Below, piece by piece: positions 47,601 through 58,122 of a stretch of 64,000 nt of DNA (the stretch's first letter is position 1; each line of letters begins with the position of its first letter). The translations under genes and the position numbers were made by a program. Source of the DNA: Ramazzottius varieornatus (Eukaryota; Tardigrada; Eutardigrada; Parachela; Ramazzottiidae); contig BDGG01000005.1 in assembly GCA_001949185.1 (NCBI GenBank), forward strand, positions 2,509,925 through 2,573,924, read 5' to 3'. The notes below the pieces were generated by a model. The model did no database searches. It saw only the letters and a program-made list of their open reading frames with translations, and was not told where the DNA came from.

Positions 47601-48504
47601 CGACGCTTTAACAGCTCCCTCCTCTGTTTGCATCCTGGAAACTTACTTTGAGTTGTATTGCAGAGTGGTGGATCATCCCGAGTTGAGAATGACGGCTGAG
47701 AATCTCCAAAAGTGCATGGCGCCCTCTATCGTGGGCAACTCCCGCTCTCCAGAGACCATGCAAGGCAGAGAGCTCTACGCCGAGAACATCCGTCAGCAGA
47801 TGATTCTTGCCAAGCTCTTCAGTGTCAGCCGCATCTACTGGACCAGCTGTCTGGACAACAAGGAAGACCAGGCCCCAAGAACCTCCGGTGACCACAACGA
47901 AGTGGACCACGCTGTTACCACAACTTCCTCTTCGACAACCTTCTCCAGAACCCAACAGTTCTACGAACGTGAGTCGTCTGGCCGATTCTGAAGCACGTTT
48001 CTTTAGTTTCCCCAGAGGAAAGCAAGCAGTTATAAATGGGACGGGGTCAAAACAAACTCGATTTCCGAGTTGCGCAGGCCGTCAGATAATACTACTGGAA
48101 ATGCGCGCCACTTGGAAAAACAGTCTTATCGAATTTGTTTGCCGAGCTCCCAACTTATGGGAACGAACAGTCAGTTTCGGTTTTGTCTTTAAAGCACTGG
48201 AAGACTCGATGGTGATGGAAGGTGGCGCCAGACTGCGAGCACAAAACTCCTTCACGCGCTTTTTCAGCCCTCTCAGCTCCGCTTCAAAGTAAGAAAAATT
48301 CACGAAGAAAACTACGATTCAAGTGATAGAAAAATTAGTGTTCCGGTGAAAGAATTTCGGAAAAACACATCTCTTAGGAGCCCAAATTGCGAAAAGCATA
48401 GCTTGGCTGAATAATCGGATTTTTCTTTGGTTTTCAGGTCCAAAGTTAACGCTAACACCATTCGGCCTCCACCGAAGTTTCAGTCTCCTGCAATGTCGGA
48501 TTGA
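44621..48504 (+). CDS. RACGAP1: Rac GTPase-activating protein 1 (MgcRacGAP/CYK-4/Tumbleweed)
   Basis: Twelve exons join in frame to 702 codons: 44621-44750, 44817-44967, 45034-45228, 45308-45506, 45571-45775, 46080-46432, 46704-46907, 46981-47092, 47160-47253, 47664-47968, 48195-48288, 48438-48504. An N-terminal coiled coil (about 45-135) would bind the kinesin MKLP1 to make centralspindlin. An acidic linker follows. A C1 domain lies near 344-392 (FMSKMIVIPEPCTYCKHKI, TNCHAVCCHRQC). The RhoGAP domain starts near 420, with the arginine finger in GEGLYRVPGSDK (about R451) and the helix LPEPNRHTLAVLMLHLRR. The end FTRFFSPLSSASK / KFQSPAMSD resembles the vertebrate tail. Role: central spindle assembly and RhoA activation in cytokinesis. 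It is longer than the human protein (632) through the linker and the region after the GAP domain. The acceptor of exon 9 (47159) was chosen because earlier ones give stops. Confidence 0.92.
46511..46552. repeat. AGTGGCGCAC palindrome copy in RACGAP1 intron 6
   Basis: CCAAGTGGCGCACAAAGC followed by a diverged right arm, GTAGCGCACGTC. Confidence 0.5.
47371..47430. repeat. ATTTGAA-type repeat in RACGAP1 intron 9
   Basis: Runs of ATATTTGAA, then the inverted words ATTCAAATAT, so the tract can fold on itself. It precedes two palindrome copies in the same intron. Confidence 0.6.
47453..47573. repeat. two AGTGGCGCAC palindrome copies in RACGAP1 intron 9
   Basis: 47453-47500 (GAAGTGGCGCATGC ... GCGCGCCAGTC) and 47525-47573 (CAAGTGGCGCACGTTC ... 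TGCGCGCCACTTGAGG). Both carry the loop CCCAGCC; the second has CCAACAACAATGATAC. The outer-arm word AACTCGACGGGATTG lies between them. Confidence 0.75.
48066..48115. repeat. AGTGGCGCAC palindrome copy in RACGAP1 intron 10
   Basis: GAGTTGCGCAGG ... ATGCGCGCCACTTGG. Outer arms AAACAAACTCGAT and ATCGAATTTGTTT are near-exact inverses, extending the palindrome to about 90 bases. Confidence 0.7.
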
Positions 48505-49347
48505 ATCTTTCGCATCTTTTCTTCAATGTAAGGGCCCCACTTTCAAATGCTCTGGAATTTATTCAAGTGTGACAAACCTTTTCTGGTGCACTGCACCGCA
48601 GTGAAAGCTGAAAGACTCAGAACGGCACAGAGAATGCCTTTAATGTCAAAGCCAAGGCTAAGTAGTTGTGCAAGGCCTTGAAAGAGAGTTCCGAGTCGTT
48701 TTTGTTGCTGACTCAGATAGCATTTGCGAAATGCTGCATGACCACCTGCCGAGCTGTGTGTATATATATACCTTCCGGCTATCGAAAGAAACAACTTTTT
48801 TGTGCCTTGCAGACTTTCATTCGGCAGCCCAAGCCCTCACTTCAGTGACTTCAGCGCTTCTCTGTAAAGAACCACGTTATCTTCGGGAAAAACTCTACAC
48901 ACTTGTTTATTGTCCTGATTATACTTTTGTTTGCTGCTCGTAGACATGTGGGTTATACTTTTTCTTGCGCCTTCCTGAAGTTTGAATCTCAGTGGGGAAA
49001 GTTTGAGCAGGTGTCAGCAGTATGTGTGTCTATTTTTACGTCCTTCAGAATAATTTTTCCACCGACGATTGCATTTCCCCTCCTGCCTATATGACGTGCA
49101 TTTTACTATTGTAAATTATTCTTGCCGACGACGTGCGTTGAGCAGCTTCTGAATTTGCGTAAAACGCTTCACTTGACACCGACACTTTCCGGAACTTTTT
49201 CAGTATCGGGTTCCGCGGTATTCGAAGCTTTTGTACTTTAGCGGAAAAGAATAAGTTTGGCCACTCTAAGTGGATTGCGGAAGTTACGGCTATTTGGCAA
49301 AGGCCGGAAAGCCATCCCAGCGATTTCCGTTGGATGTCAATGTTGTC
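48505..49347. other. intergenic, nothing recognised
   Basis: 3' flank of RACGAP1 and 5' flank of the VWC gene; no supported ORF. Confidence 0.4.
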
Positions 49348-52135
49348 ATGGATAATACCGTCCATTTCCTCTCCCTATCCTTTGTACTCGCACTGGACTT
49401 TCTAACAGGTGAGTGGGAAGAACTTTTCTTTTCAGAAATCTCATCAATCAATGTTCCCCGATCGACCAGCGCGTTTTTCGCAAAGTTATCGGACAACGTC
49501 TTAAGGTTGTTTTCTCTGGCTATAAAAACAACGAATCTTACCGTTGTTGGTGTTTTGTTTTGAGCGCACACTGATTTTTTTGGCCATAAATGGAAGGTGA
49601 ACGAGCCTACCGTAATAAAAGGTGGCAAATTTTTAGCGTAAGTCGCCCTCGTGACTGTGTCATAGGCATTTCGTTTAATACAGGCAAATTCTTCGAATTC
49701 CACGAAAGGTATTTTTTGGCTGTACCGCATTTACTTTTGTTTGTCAAGAAACTTCCTGGCATTTTCTTGACTGCAAAAACGGTCAATCAGACTATGCGGA
49801 AGCTCGGCAAGCAAGATCGACAAGATTGCTTCCCCAAGTTGCGCACTTTTTCAGCTTTTTCTGGTTGAAGCTGCGCGCCGCTTGAAAAACCGGTCTTGTC
49901 GAGTTCGAATGTTTTCCTAAGTGGCGCACGTTTGCCTTGTTATTGGACCATACCGTGCGCGATCTGAAAAAATGAGTGTTTGTCCAGGCCGCAGTTACGA
50001 AAGGTTTTTTTCAACTTTCTTAGTCTGTTACTGGACAGTTCCTTGTCTAGCGTCGGTTCTCCGACGAAAGAATTAATATTCTGACGTCAGCGAGGTGTTT
50101 CGTTTCGTATTCACCAACTAAACAAATTTATTCATGGTTCTTCCGCGTTAATTGGCTCGCATTGATGCAAAGCAACGTCGGTTTTATTTATGGCACATAG
50201 AGCAGTGCACGACACGGATTGGCCTGTTAAGGTCTGGTTAGAGCCAGCGAAGCAAGGCTTTGTTTGTATTGCAACAGATTGTGGTTAGACAAGTTCTGGT
50301 GAAGAACTCTTTCTTGAAGGTGAAAAGTGCTTTGCCAGCCATAATTAACCTGGCCTATTTTGTCTGCTTGCAGTATGTTCACAGTCAACGTTAGTCCAAA
50401 CGTCGGAAACTTCCGGGGAGGCCCTCGTACCTTCGACCTTCGCCAGACAGTGCTCAGACTTCCAAGGACGTCCCATCGATGCCGGCAGCCGTTTCATCCC
50501 CAGCAAACTCCGACCATGCGTGGAGGTAAAACTCAGTCACAACAGAAATCCACCAAAAATTCAGTTCTCGAAGACTGGAAATAATTTGGTTTAATTCGGT
50601 TTTCCCACTCGGTCATGGCAGAGTCAGGCAGCATCGCCGCAAGGATCAGGTTCTCTGGTCGGTCGCTATCTCAGTTGGCGCACGTGTTCAGTGCAATCGG
50701 CAATCAGCGTGCGCCACTGGGAACTTGGAAAAAATATTTTCACAAGTGGCGCAAGCTCACAGCCTATAACGCTATACATGTGCGCCACTTGGGAAAATGA
50801 CCTGTGTGAAAATACTTGCCGACGGCCCACCTAGTTCTCAGTTTTCACGTTTTCAACCCGTATACCTTGCTCGGGTGGAATTCCCTCGCGCGGAAACCTG
50901 TTTTTGTTATGTTGGAGGTATGTGGTTTGTTTTTCCAGTGTATATGCGTGGACGGTTCACCTGTGCTATGCGGTACACCTCAGTGCATGGGAAAAGTGAA
51001 CTGCAACCATGCCAAATGGAACGGGACGCTGTGCTGTAGAAGTGAATGTATGGAAAAGAGCCCAGTAAGCCGTTTCGCGGAGCTGACCAGCCGAAACACC
51101 AATGCCGGTAACGGCGACTACCAGCAGCTACCATACTGGTCCATCAGTCGCTCGGATAGTCAGCCGGTCTTTGGCCTTGATAACTATCCCGGTCCGGCGT
51201 TCCGAACACCACAGCGCGGCGCTACTCGCGATGACGCCTTCAGCGGACCTTTCTTTTACGAGGCGCCAGACCGTGACAACATGACGGCCGCCGTTCCGAC
51301 ACGACCTGCCAACTTGCCCAATCCGTACTACCCCATTCTGATTGGACTCATCAGCTGTGCACCGGTGGCGCTGTGCATCATTTGTGTGAATACCATCCGG
51401 AAGTACTTCGCGCTGAGGAACCAGTTTCCAGGCAGTACTGTCCTATCCAGAAGACGCCGAAGTAAGTCAGCGCATACTTGGGTAGATAACTACAGACTTT
51501 TGTGATCGGGATGTGCGATTTATCGCGTAAAACCGTCGAGTAACATGTAGAAAATGGCCGCAACGTCCTCTCGGGCTTGGTTGGGCGAAAATGTTAATGA
51601 CGTGAGTGAACGCAGAAGAGCGACCACGTACATGTCTTGTGCTGCCAGAATGACCGATGTTGCGAGAAGTCTGTTGTTTCGATGCGGCATGTACCATAGT
51701 TTCCAGATTGAAAATCCAATTGTCAGATACAACATGAATTTTTTTTCTTATACAGCACACGCTCAGAACGGATCACAAGTGGTCACGTCACCTTCGGTAT
51801 TCACCGAGCCGCCACCGGCGTACACCGACCTGGAGTGTCCCAAATTCAAATATTCGGAAGACCTTCCGAAGTACGAAGACATCGTTCAGCACGAGCACAG
51901 CCGTGACCAAAAGATATTTGCCACCACTTCGAGTGCCCAGTTCGCTCTTCCTGGAAGGAGCAACTTAGCTTTTCATATCGAAGACGAGACGGAACCTTCG
52001 AGTTCTTCCTCTGTCATACCTCTACCTTCCAGTATAACATCTCAAGATGTGGCAGCTACGCCCAGCACTTCTAAAGCAGTGGTTTCGAGTAGTCCTGATG
52101 GATCTGTTGTTTCTGCTCATTCTTCCTCATCGTGA
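49348..52135 (+). CDS. type I membrane protein with one VWC domain and a PPxY tail
   Basis: Exons 49348-49408, 50374-50525, 50939-51461 and 51756-52135 join in phase to 371 codons. Exon 1 is a signal peptide (TVHFLSLSFVLALDFLTG). A cysteine-rich module follows at about 44-108 with the von Willebrand C pattern: CSDFQGRPI, RPCVECICVDGSPVLCG, then C..C and TLCCRSEC. The PCVECICVDG join is made only after splicing, which supports the exon choice. About 90 residues further on is a TM segment at about 201-224 (YYPILIGLISCAPVALCIIC). The cytoplasmic tail has EPPPAYTDLE, a PPxY motif that could recruit a WW-domain (NEDD4-type) ligase, then PKYEDIV and a Ser/Thr-rich end. VWC modules often bind BMP-type ligands; whether this one does is unknown. 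I cannot name an orthologue. Confidence 0.7.
49834..49968. repeat. two AGTGGCGCAC palindrome copies in VWC gene intron 1
   Basis: 49834-49885 (CCAAGTTGCGCAC ... GCTGCGCGCCGCTTG) and 49918-49968 (TAAGTGGCGCACG ... CCGTGCGCGATC). Outer arms GATCGACAAGATTG and CGGTCTTGTCGAG flank the first. Confidence 0.7.
50671..50792. repeat. two AGTGGCGCAC palindrome copies in VWC gene intron 2
   Basis: 50671-50722 (CAGTTGGCGCACGTG ... AGCGTGCGCCACTGG) and 50742-50792 (CAAGTGGCGCAAGC ... CATGTGCGCCACTTGGG). Confidence 0.75.
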
Positions 52136-52496
52136 TGACTGTGATCCTCATGAAACTTTCAAGAGCTTCTATGTGTTCTCCTCTTTCAGTATAGTCGTAC
52201 AACCTCAGTAAGAAAAAACGACGATAGATTTCTCATCGGTCTTTCAAAAGAAAAGCAGCGAAGTCTCGTCCCATGCCATCAAAGAGCGATTTGTTGTGCT
52301 GCCGGTAGTGTTATTCAAATAGCGATACTGTACTGCTTCCAGGTACTCATTGTCTTAACACAAATGGGCGTTCACCCGTTGAGCCAAAAGAAAACCTTCT
52401 GTTTTCATGTCGCGGCACAGCCAGGTTAGAAGTTTCCCAGAAAGTAGATGTTATTTTACCGACTCATGCAATCTACCTCCCAGACTAGACCTTAGC
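52136..52496. other. intergenic, nothing recognised
   Basis: 3' flank of the VWC gene up to the first recognisable GPCR-derived bases. Confidence 0.4.
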
Positions 52497-52881
52497 CGAC
52501 TCTGACCCTATCCTCTTGGCGTAGTGCACAGTAGGGAACGTCCTCAACTTGATCGTCCTCTTTCACGAAAAACCCAAAGGAAGCACCAAGGTCTGCATGA
52601 CCTAGGTCGCAACTGCCGACCTTGTTTGTACTGTAAGGTGAAAGGTTTACTGTGTATTTGACGAACAATAACGCGATTTAAACAGTCTCGTTGCTGTCGC
52701 AGCAGACAACTTCGTCTCATATGGTCCACTTGCCACTGAATTTGATCACCATCAGCCCGATCCATCGTAGCACACCAAGCTTCAAGGAACCTTACAGGCG
52801 GTTTTTCAGCATGCAAATATGGTGGCAGGAGACTTTTTTCACATTGGTTTGTGCTCGGTAAGACATGACGAAAGAACCATA

Positions 52882-54147
52882 AGGGCCTTCAAAGACAGAC
52901 CTGGGTCTGGTGGTGTAATTATCCTGTCTGCTCTGGTGGATACACCCATAAATCAAACAGACCAACCACGGAGCCCTCTAATCTCCTGACTTTGAACGCC
53001 CCGTTTTGCCACCGCACGGCGAGCAGATGTCCTCTAAGGTTTCGCGCAGTCACGTGACAGATCAGTGAATTACATCCGGGGCCTCATATTCTTTGATATT
53101 ATGTATATGTGTCTGCCCCTCTTTTCATGTTCTTCGACACCATGCCGGAAACAAAACCCCTACCTCTCTTAAGAATCTGGATCGCAGGATGGAGTTGTCT
53201 CGTGTCGGTTTCAGTTTATTCGGCAAGTGGACGAACCCTGAAGTGTTTATTTAGGCGTGAACTAAAACATAAGACGAAAAGCCTTTTTGAATAAGTAGAT
53301 AACGTCTTTTATAAGACACAGAAGCCTCGTTGAAATTGACTGGCAAATAACCCGAACTGGTTTTGATAAAAACAGATCTGACATCTTCAGCCGCGTCACA
53401 ATCATCTTCTTCCCGACGGCGGTGCTAAACTTGGCATCGATGTCCGTCCATTCGCTATTATCAGTGTCAATGATTAGAAGTAATGGACGTTTCCGAAAGG
53501 AACATGTCCATCCACAATCCACGTTAACTGGAAACAAGACACATTATTCTAGACAGGTGAAAGGGAAAGTGGTAAAACTTGGATTTTGAACGACGTAAGT
53601 CTAGAAGTAATGGAAAAATATAACTTTCATGACTTGACATTACCTACCAAAAAATCAAAAATCAACAACGAAAAACCCTCTTTCAGTAGACAAGTTGATT
53701 GTCTGACGACACTGACCAGGCTTTTTCCATAGGAAAGCCTGGTCAGTGCCGCTTGGTTAGCTTGCTTACCATGGTATTCAGCGATCCGTTGCAGCACTGT
53801 CATCTTGGTATCTTGGGCACCTCTGAATTTGCTGGTTCAGACCGAATAGGCAGTGAAGTAGAGATCACTATTCGGGTATCAGAAAGGAAAGATAAGACAT
53901 AAGTAAAGAAGGGCGGATTTAGCAAGGGACGAGGTTCACCGAGATGACTCTGGCAAAGCGAAATAGAAACCGAAAATTTCGTCAGCTGGTGGGATTACGA
54001 GTCGGTCCCGAGTAGGTCGTAATTACACCGAAAAAACGGTGAAATTTCGTTTTCGGTGGAACGAATAGCCCAATCGTGTCGTGAGGGTGGAGCCAATAAC
54101 ACCAGCGCTGTAATCCCACCAGCGGTGTAATAGTCTTTGAAGGCCCT
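52882..54147. mobile_element. 1266-base TIR element with TA target duplication, inside the GPCR pseudogene
   Basis: Ends are AGGGCCTTCAAAGAC and its exact inverse GTCTTTGAAGGCCCT, bordered by TA (52880-52881, 54148-54149). Comparison with the intact GPCR intron gives the empty site: GACGAAAGAAC...TA...GCTA continues directly into TACTTTCCGAAA after the element. Subterminal sequence matches the 34.6-kb element at both ends. No transposase is evident, so it is non-autonomous or an internal-deletion derivative. A perfect 15-bp hairpin lies inside at 53710-53748. Confidence 0.85.
53710..53748. other. perfect 15-bp hairpin within the TIR element
   Basis: CACTGACCAGGCTTT and AAAGCCTGGTCAGTG separated by 9 bases. 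The stem is too short for a usual pre-miRNA; its role is unknown. Confidence 0.5.
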
Positions 54148-55149
54148 TAACGAGCTATAAAATATAATACTTTCCGAAATTTTGTGACATGCCGTGCGCT
54201 CGTCAAAGCCTGGGCGAAAACTGCACTGGAGCAATGCCCGCGTCCCTTCATCGTAGGGCGATATTCAGCCTCGAGGTGGTATCAGTTTTGAAGGAGCGAG
54301 TCGTGCGTGGTGTCGAAAATATCAAATTGGCAGTTCTCGCGCCTGTTGATGGCTCGGACATGCGATATAATATGCATCTTGGTAAGGTATCGTAAAACAT
54401 ATAGACGTCCATTAACTCGCTGGTGTCCTTTGCAGGACGCTGGTCATGTTCTCGCTGACTCGGCTGCTTGTCATCCTTCGTCCTTTCAGCTGGCAATGGA
54501 TACAGACAGCAAAGACCTCGCGGACCCCCCTCGTGGTGCTTCTCCTTTTGTCCCTGCTGTACACAGTCTTCATTGCCGTCCAAGATTACTAACTTCTGCA
54601 ACACAACCTCACCTCCGTAGCTGAAGGACCGCAATAGCTCATAACATGGTCAGAAATCCAACACCAGGCAGACGAGATGTCAAGAAGGAATTTCTGTGTA
54701 GTTTTTGTTTGTTACTTTCGTATGGCTGCTTCCTTAAGTTTTGAGTGTAGATTATTGTCTTCAAATAAAGATATACTTATTTGGCAGACGTGGAGTTCTT
54801 CCTTTCTGCCACAACGAGGCGCAACGATTCCTGATGATGAATCCATGCTTGTAGGTGGCAATGGCCATCCCCAGCTTCTTCACTCTGGTGGCCATCAATA
54901 ACATTCTCATATGGGCAACTGGCCGACAAAAAAAATCCGTCGTGGGGAAGATGCGCGCGACTCAAGCGAACTCCGAAGCTAAGTATCGGAGTAGCGATCT
55001 CATCCTACTCGGCATTGGCATACTGTACCTCACGACCCAGCTCCCGTTTTTGGTCATCAACCATCTGTACAGGTTGATTCTAATTCATTTGATCGTTTCT
55101 GAAACCTTACGGAAAAGTCAGCAGCTATTTCCTTGCTTCCAGATTTGAT

Positions 55150-58122
55150 GCCCAAGTAGCTTCAGCCCTGTTTTGGCAAGCCTCCCAAATAACATTGGGG
55201 ATCAGTCCTGGTTTGCTGCAGAGTATTTTGGCTTCACTGCGGGTTCAGTTCGGGTTCACGTACGTGAGATGTATGTCCATGGGAGATGAATACCACATAA
55301 ATGAACCTTGCATGGACCCGTTATGCGATATTCAGGGTGTTTCCGCTAAGTAACTTCCACCAGGAACTTCAGCCTAGAAAGATTTCAGATTGTTTGTTTC
55401 CGTCTAGCTTTCTCAGGCATTTCGTAGAACCTTCACGTTGCTTCCGCTGGGACGCCGCATAAATACATCGATGAAATAGACTTTTCACCACGGACAAAAC
55501 GGGATCTCTGGACCTCCGTGTACAAGTCCTCATCTCCGGTTTGCTGTTGTCGGACTTACAACTATTTGGAATCTTATTGAAACCTGAAAAATTTCATAGG
55601 AATGCCAAAAAAACCTTACAAATGAATCAAAACCGCCGATTTTGCTGGTTCTGCTGGGAAACCACTCCTCATGTCAAAAATAGTAACTTACGCTGCAAGC
55701 AGCTACGTGCTTGCGCTTTCCCCAGTATCGGGTTGAGTCTGGACCTCCCATGGACATGATTTTCGGGCTGTAAGGTATCTCACGAAGAATTCGTTTCAGC
55801 GGGTTACAAGAACTAAAGTGGGATTTGACTGTAAATCCAGTGGGCAAGTACTACGGGCATACAAAAAAGAAAGACCAGTCAAGAAAAGACGCTGAACGAC
55901 GAGCGAACGGAGTGGGAACGACTCCGTAAGCTGTATTTCCCAAGGTCGTTTCAAGATCCGGGTGCGCAGTCGTTCTCAGTCCGGTCCGCTTTTGATCGCG
56001 ATGCGATCCGCTTTGCTTCCAATCCCGTTTGCCTCCAGTCCGTTTCTTTGCTTTAATTCTACATGGTTTGCTTCCGTCGAAATACGTTCGGACAAGTCCG
56101 CACAAGTTTCGGACAGGCTGGTAGCCTGGCGGCCAGCCATCGAGTTTCGCTGGCGCTTTTTGACAGGCCTTATAGAGCCACACTCTTGTTGGAATGGGTC
56201 ATTCGGTGCCTTCTCTTGCAGCCGTTTACTCGAGAACGAACCGCACATATGGCTCACGAAACCGGTTATCGGGAACGATGAAACGGCTCCTATAAACTGA
56301 TGCTATTGAAATTGCCGAACAAACTCAACTGAGATTTTCAGAGAGATTTCAGTTTTGTCCGTTCGGCCACTGGCCGCCATGGTGCGTTCTGGAACGCGAT
56401 GCGTCGTTCTTATGCTCCGCCCACCCAGAAACTGCGCAGTATCACCAGCGCAAGGAGGCTGCGCCTTTGCGCACTAGCTATTCTGGTGGCGCGTCGTTCT
56501 GTCTCGGGTGGCAGGTCGTTCGGGACGTGAACAGGATCGGTACAGGACCGTTCGGTTCATGGGTAATCCGCGTCAGATAGTTATTGTGGTCGGGCAACTG
56601 AAGTCAATGTTACCACCCGCGGCCGCTTGGTGAAAAAATGCTTCCATTTGCGAAATACAGATCTTCTGAAGTTCCAAGCACCGCGGCTGTGTACAGTCTT
56701 GTCGCCAGTTCCGATCAATACAGCCAGAGAACCTTGGGTTCTCGTAAGGGGCAACTTAAAATTGTCAACTTTAACTCTTTCCCGTATTCATTACGAAGTT
56801 CAGATGACGCTGGTTTCTGCTATTTGGCCGAACTCGGACAGGCCGACTTTCCACCCTCCTATAATCTTGAGCTTGTAGAGCTCATCGAGACACGTCTAAA
56901 TTTCGAGTTGACAGGTACTGACATGGTAACGAACATTTGACCAATGTCCGCAAAGTAGCTCGTCACCGCTCCAGGTATGGAAGAAAAACTGGCTTGGCGG
57001 GCACTTTCGTGAAATGGTGTATCAGTACAGTTTTCGGTGAGTCATAAGGGACAGATAGCTGCGTCTCGGAAACAACCGATTCGGCCTGTACTTCAAACCA
57101 TGCATAGAAAACTGGTGTAAAAAACTCTGTTGTCCAGTTTTCTTTCCTGCATGGACATTTCCGCCAAAATTTTCCCATCCGTTCGTTTTTCGAATATCTC
57201 CAGCATACGATACTTTAAAATATGCTCTAGATAACTGCATAACCGGTTTGGAGAGTTTGACTAACACCCCTTCAGAAAAAGTCGTTTCGTGAACAAACTG
57301 GAAATAACCTCGGTTCGGCACGAACTCGGTGCATGAACTACCACACGAACAATAACTCCGTGCACGAACTCTGGCACGAACTTTGTCTCCGCGCACGAAT
57401 TGCTTGATTCAGTTGTTACTAACGTCACAACAGGAACTCTCCAACCAGAAAGTTTGGGGAGAGTTTAGCCAAAGCTGATCGCCCGTCTTTCCGAACATGA
57501 AAAAAGGCGGCACATTTGCTTCATATTAAGAGTCTAAACGGGCTCTCGTCGCCTATCAGAACAGCACTTTCCAGTTGTTCACAACGGGAAATTCGAAGAA
57601 GCTTAACACTTAAAAGACCACGCAATTCCGAGCTCTGGGAGTACAAGGGGGGTAGATCACCTTCCCCAATTTTTAACTGGCTGAAATCGTGGGGTGGGGT
57701 CAGACCGGGCCAATCATCACATGTCCGCTTCGCAGTTTTCGAGTGAAATGCGCCACTAAGTGAACCAAAGTGCCAGACATTTCAGTTTTGCTGTGACCCC
57801 TGGTCACGCAGCATGGAACATACTGAAGCTTCTAAGACGGTACCAATGTACTAGCTCTCTGTCCAATTTTTAAGGAGGCTTTTCGTCAGCCAGCTCCTAA
57901 GTAAAAATTTGGTCTGTCAACTCAAGACAAAAGCTAGTCAGAAACGAAATATTCTCTCGAAAGTTTCAGAAAGCTGCCAGCCAGTTCACGTCTTTTTTAA
58001 CTGGAAGCGACAAAGTTTCTGAAAGCAAACGCGAAAATTTGAGAGGAAAGTGTTCAACATAAGCCATTCCGCAAGGCTTTTGGGGTGCGCCAAGCAACCG
58101 GAGTAGCCTCTTGGTCTTTTAA
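55150..58122. other. intergenic, no gene recognised
   Basis: ORFs up to about 120 codons on both strands show no family features. Short runs such as the repeated CACGAACT words at 57310-57400 are locally repetitive. A half palindrome (ATGCGCCACTAAGT) lies at 57751-57764. Confidence 0.35.

Larger units (their letters stand above)
52497..55090 (+). pseudogene. decayed paralogue of the 60.7-kb GPCR
   Basis: Segments align in order with the intact gene. 52497-52632 matches the TM1 exon (shared GGGAACGTCCTCAACTTGAT with one change) and has an in-frame TAG. About 52734-52857 matches exon 2 (IWWQETFFTLVC). 54436-54673 matches exon 3 (WIQTAKTSRTPLVVLLLLSL) with stops at the places of YYLLQ and PQWL. 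54855-55090 matches exon 4 (GKMRATQANSEAKYRSSDLI), truncated before TM7. The donor after the third segment is lost (GAGATG for GTAAGG). A 1266-base TIR element lies in the second intron. No receptor can be made. Confidence 0.85.

Noticed and set aside
48438-48600. Longer RACGAP1 end in the frame RPKLTLTPFGLHRSF
   Set aside because: Using the exon 48195-48288 restores SASKSKVNANTIRPPPKFQSP, which resembles the family's C-terminus; the longer frame does not.
52544-55148. A second functional GPCR gene
   Set aside because: In-frame stops, a lost splice donor, truncation before TM7 and a transposon insertion show it is dead.
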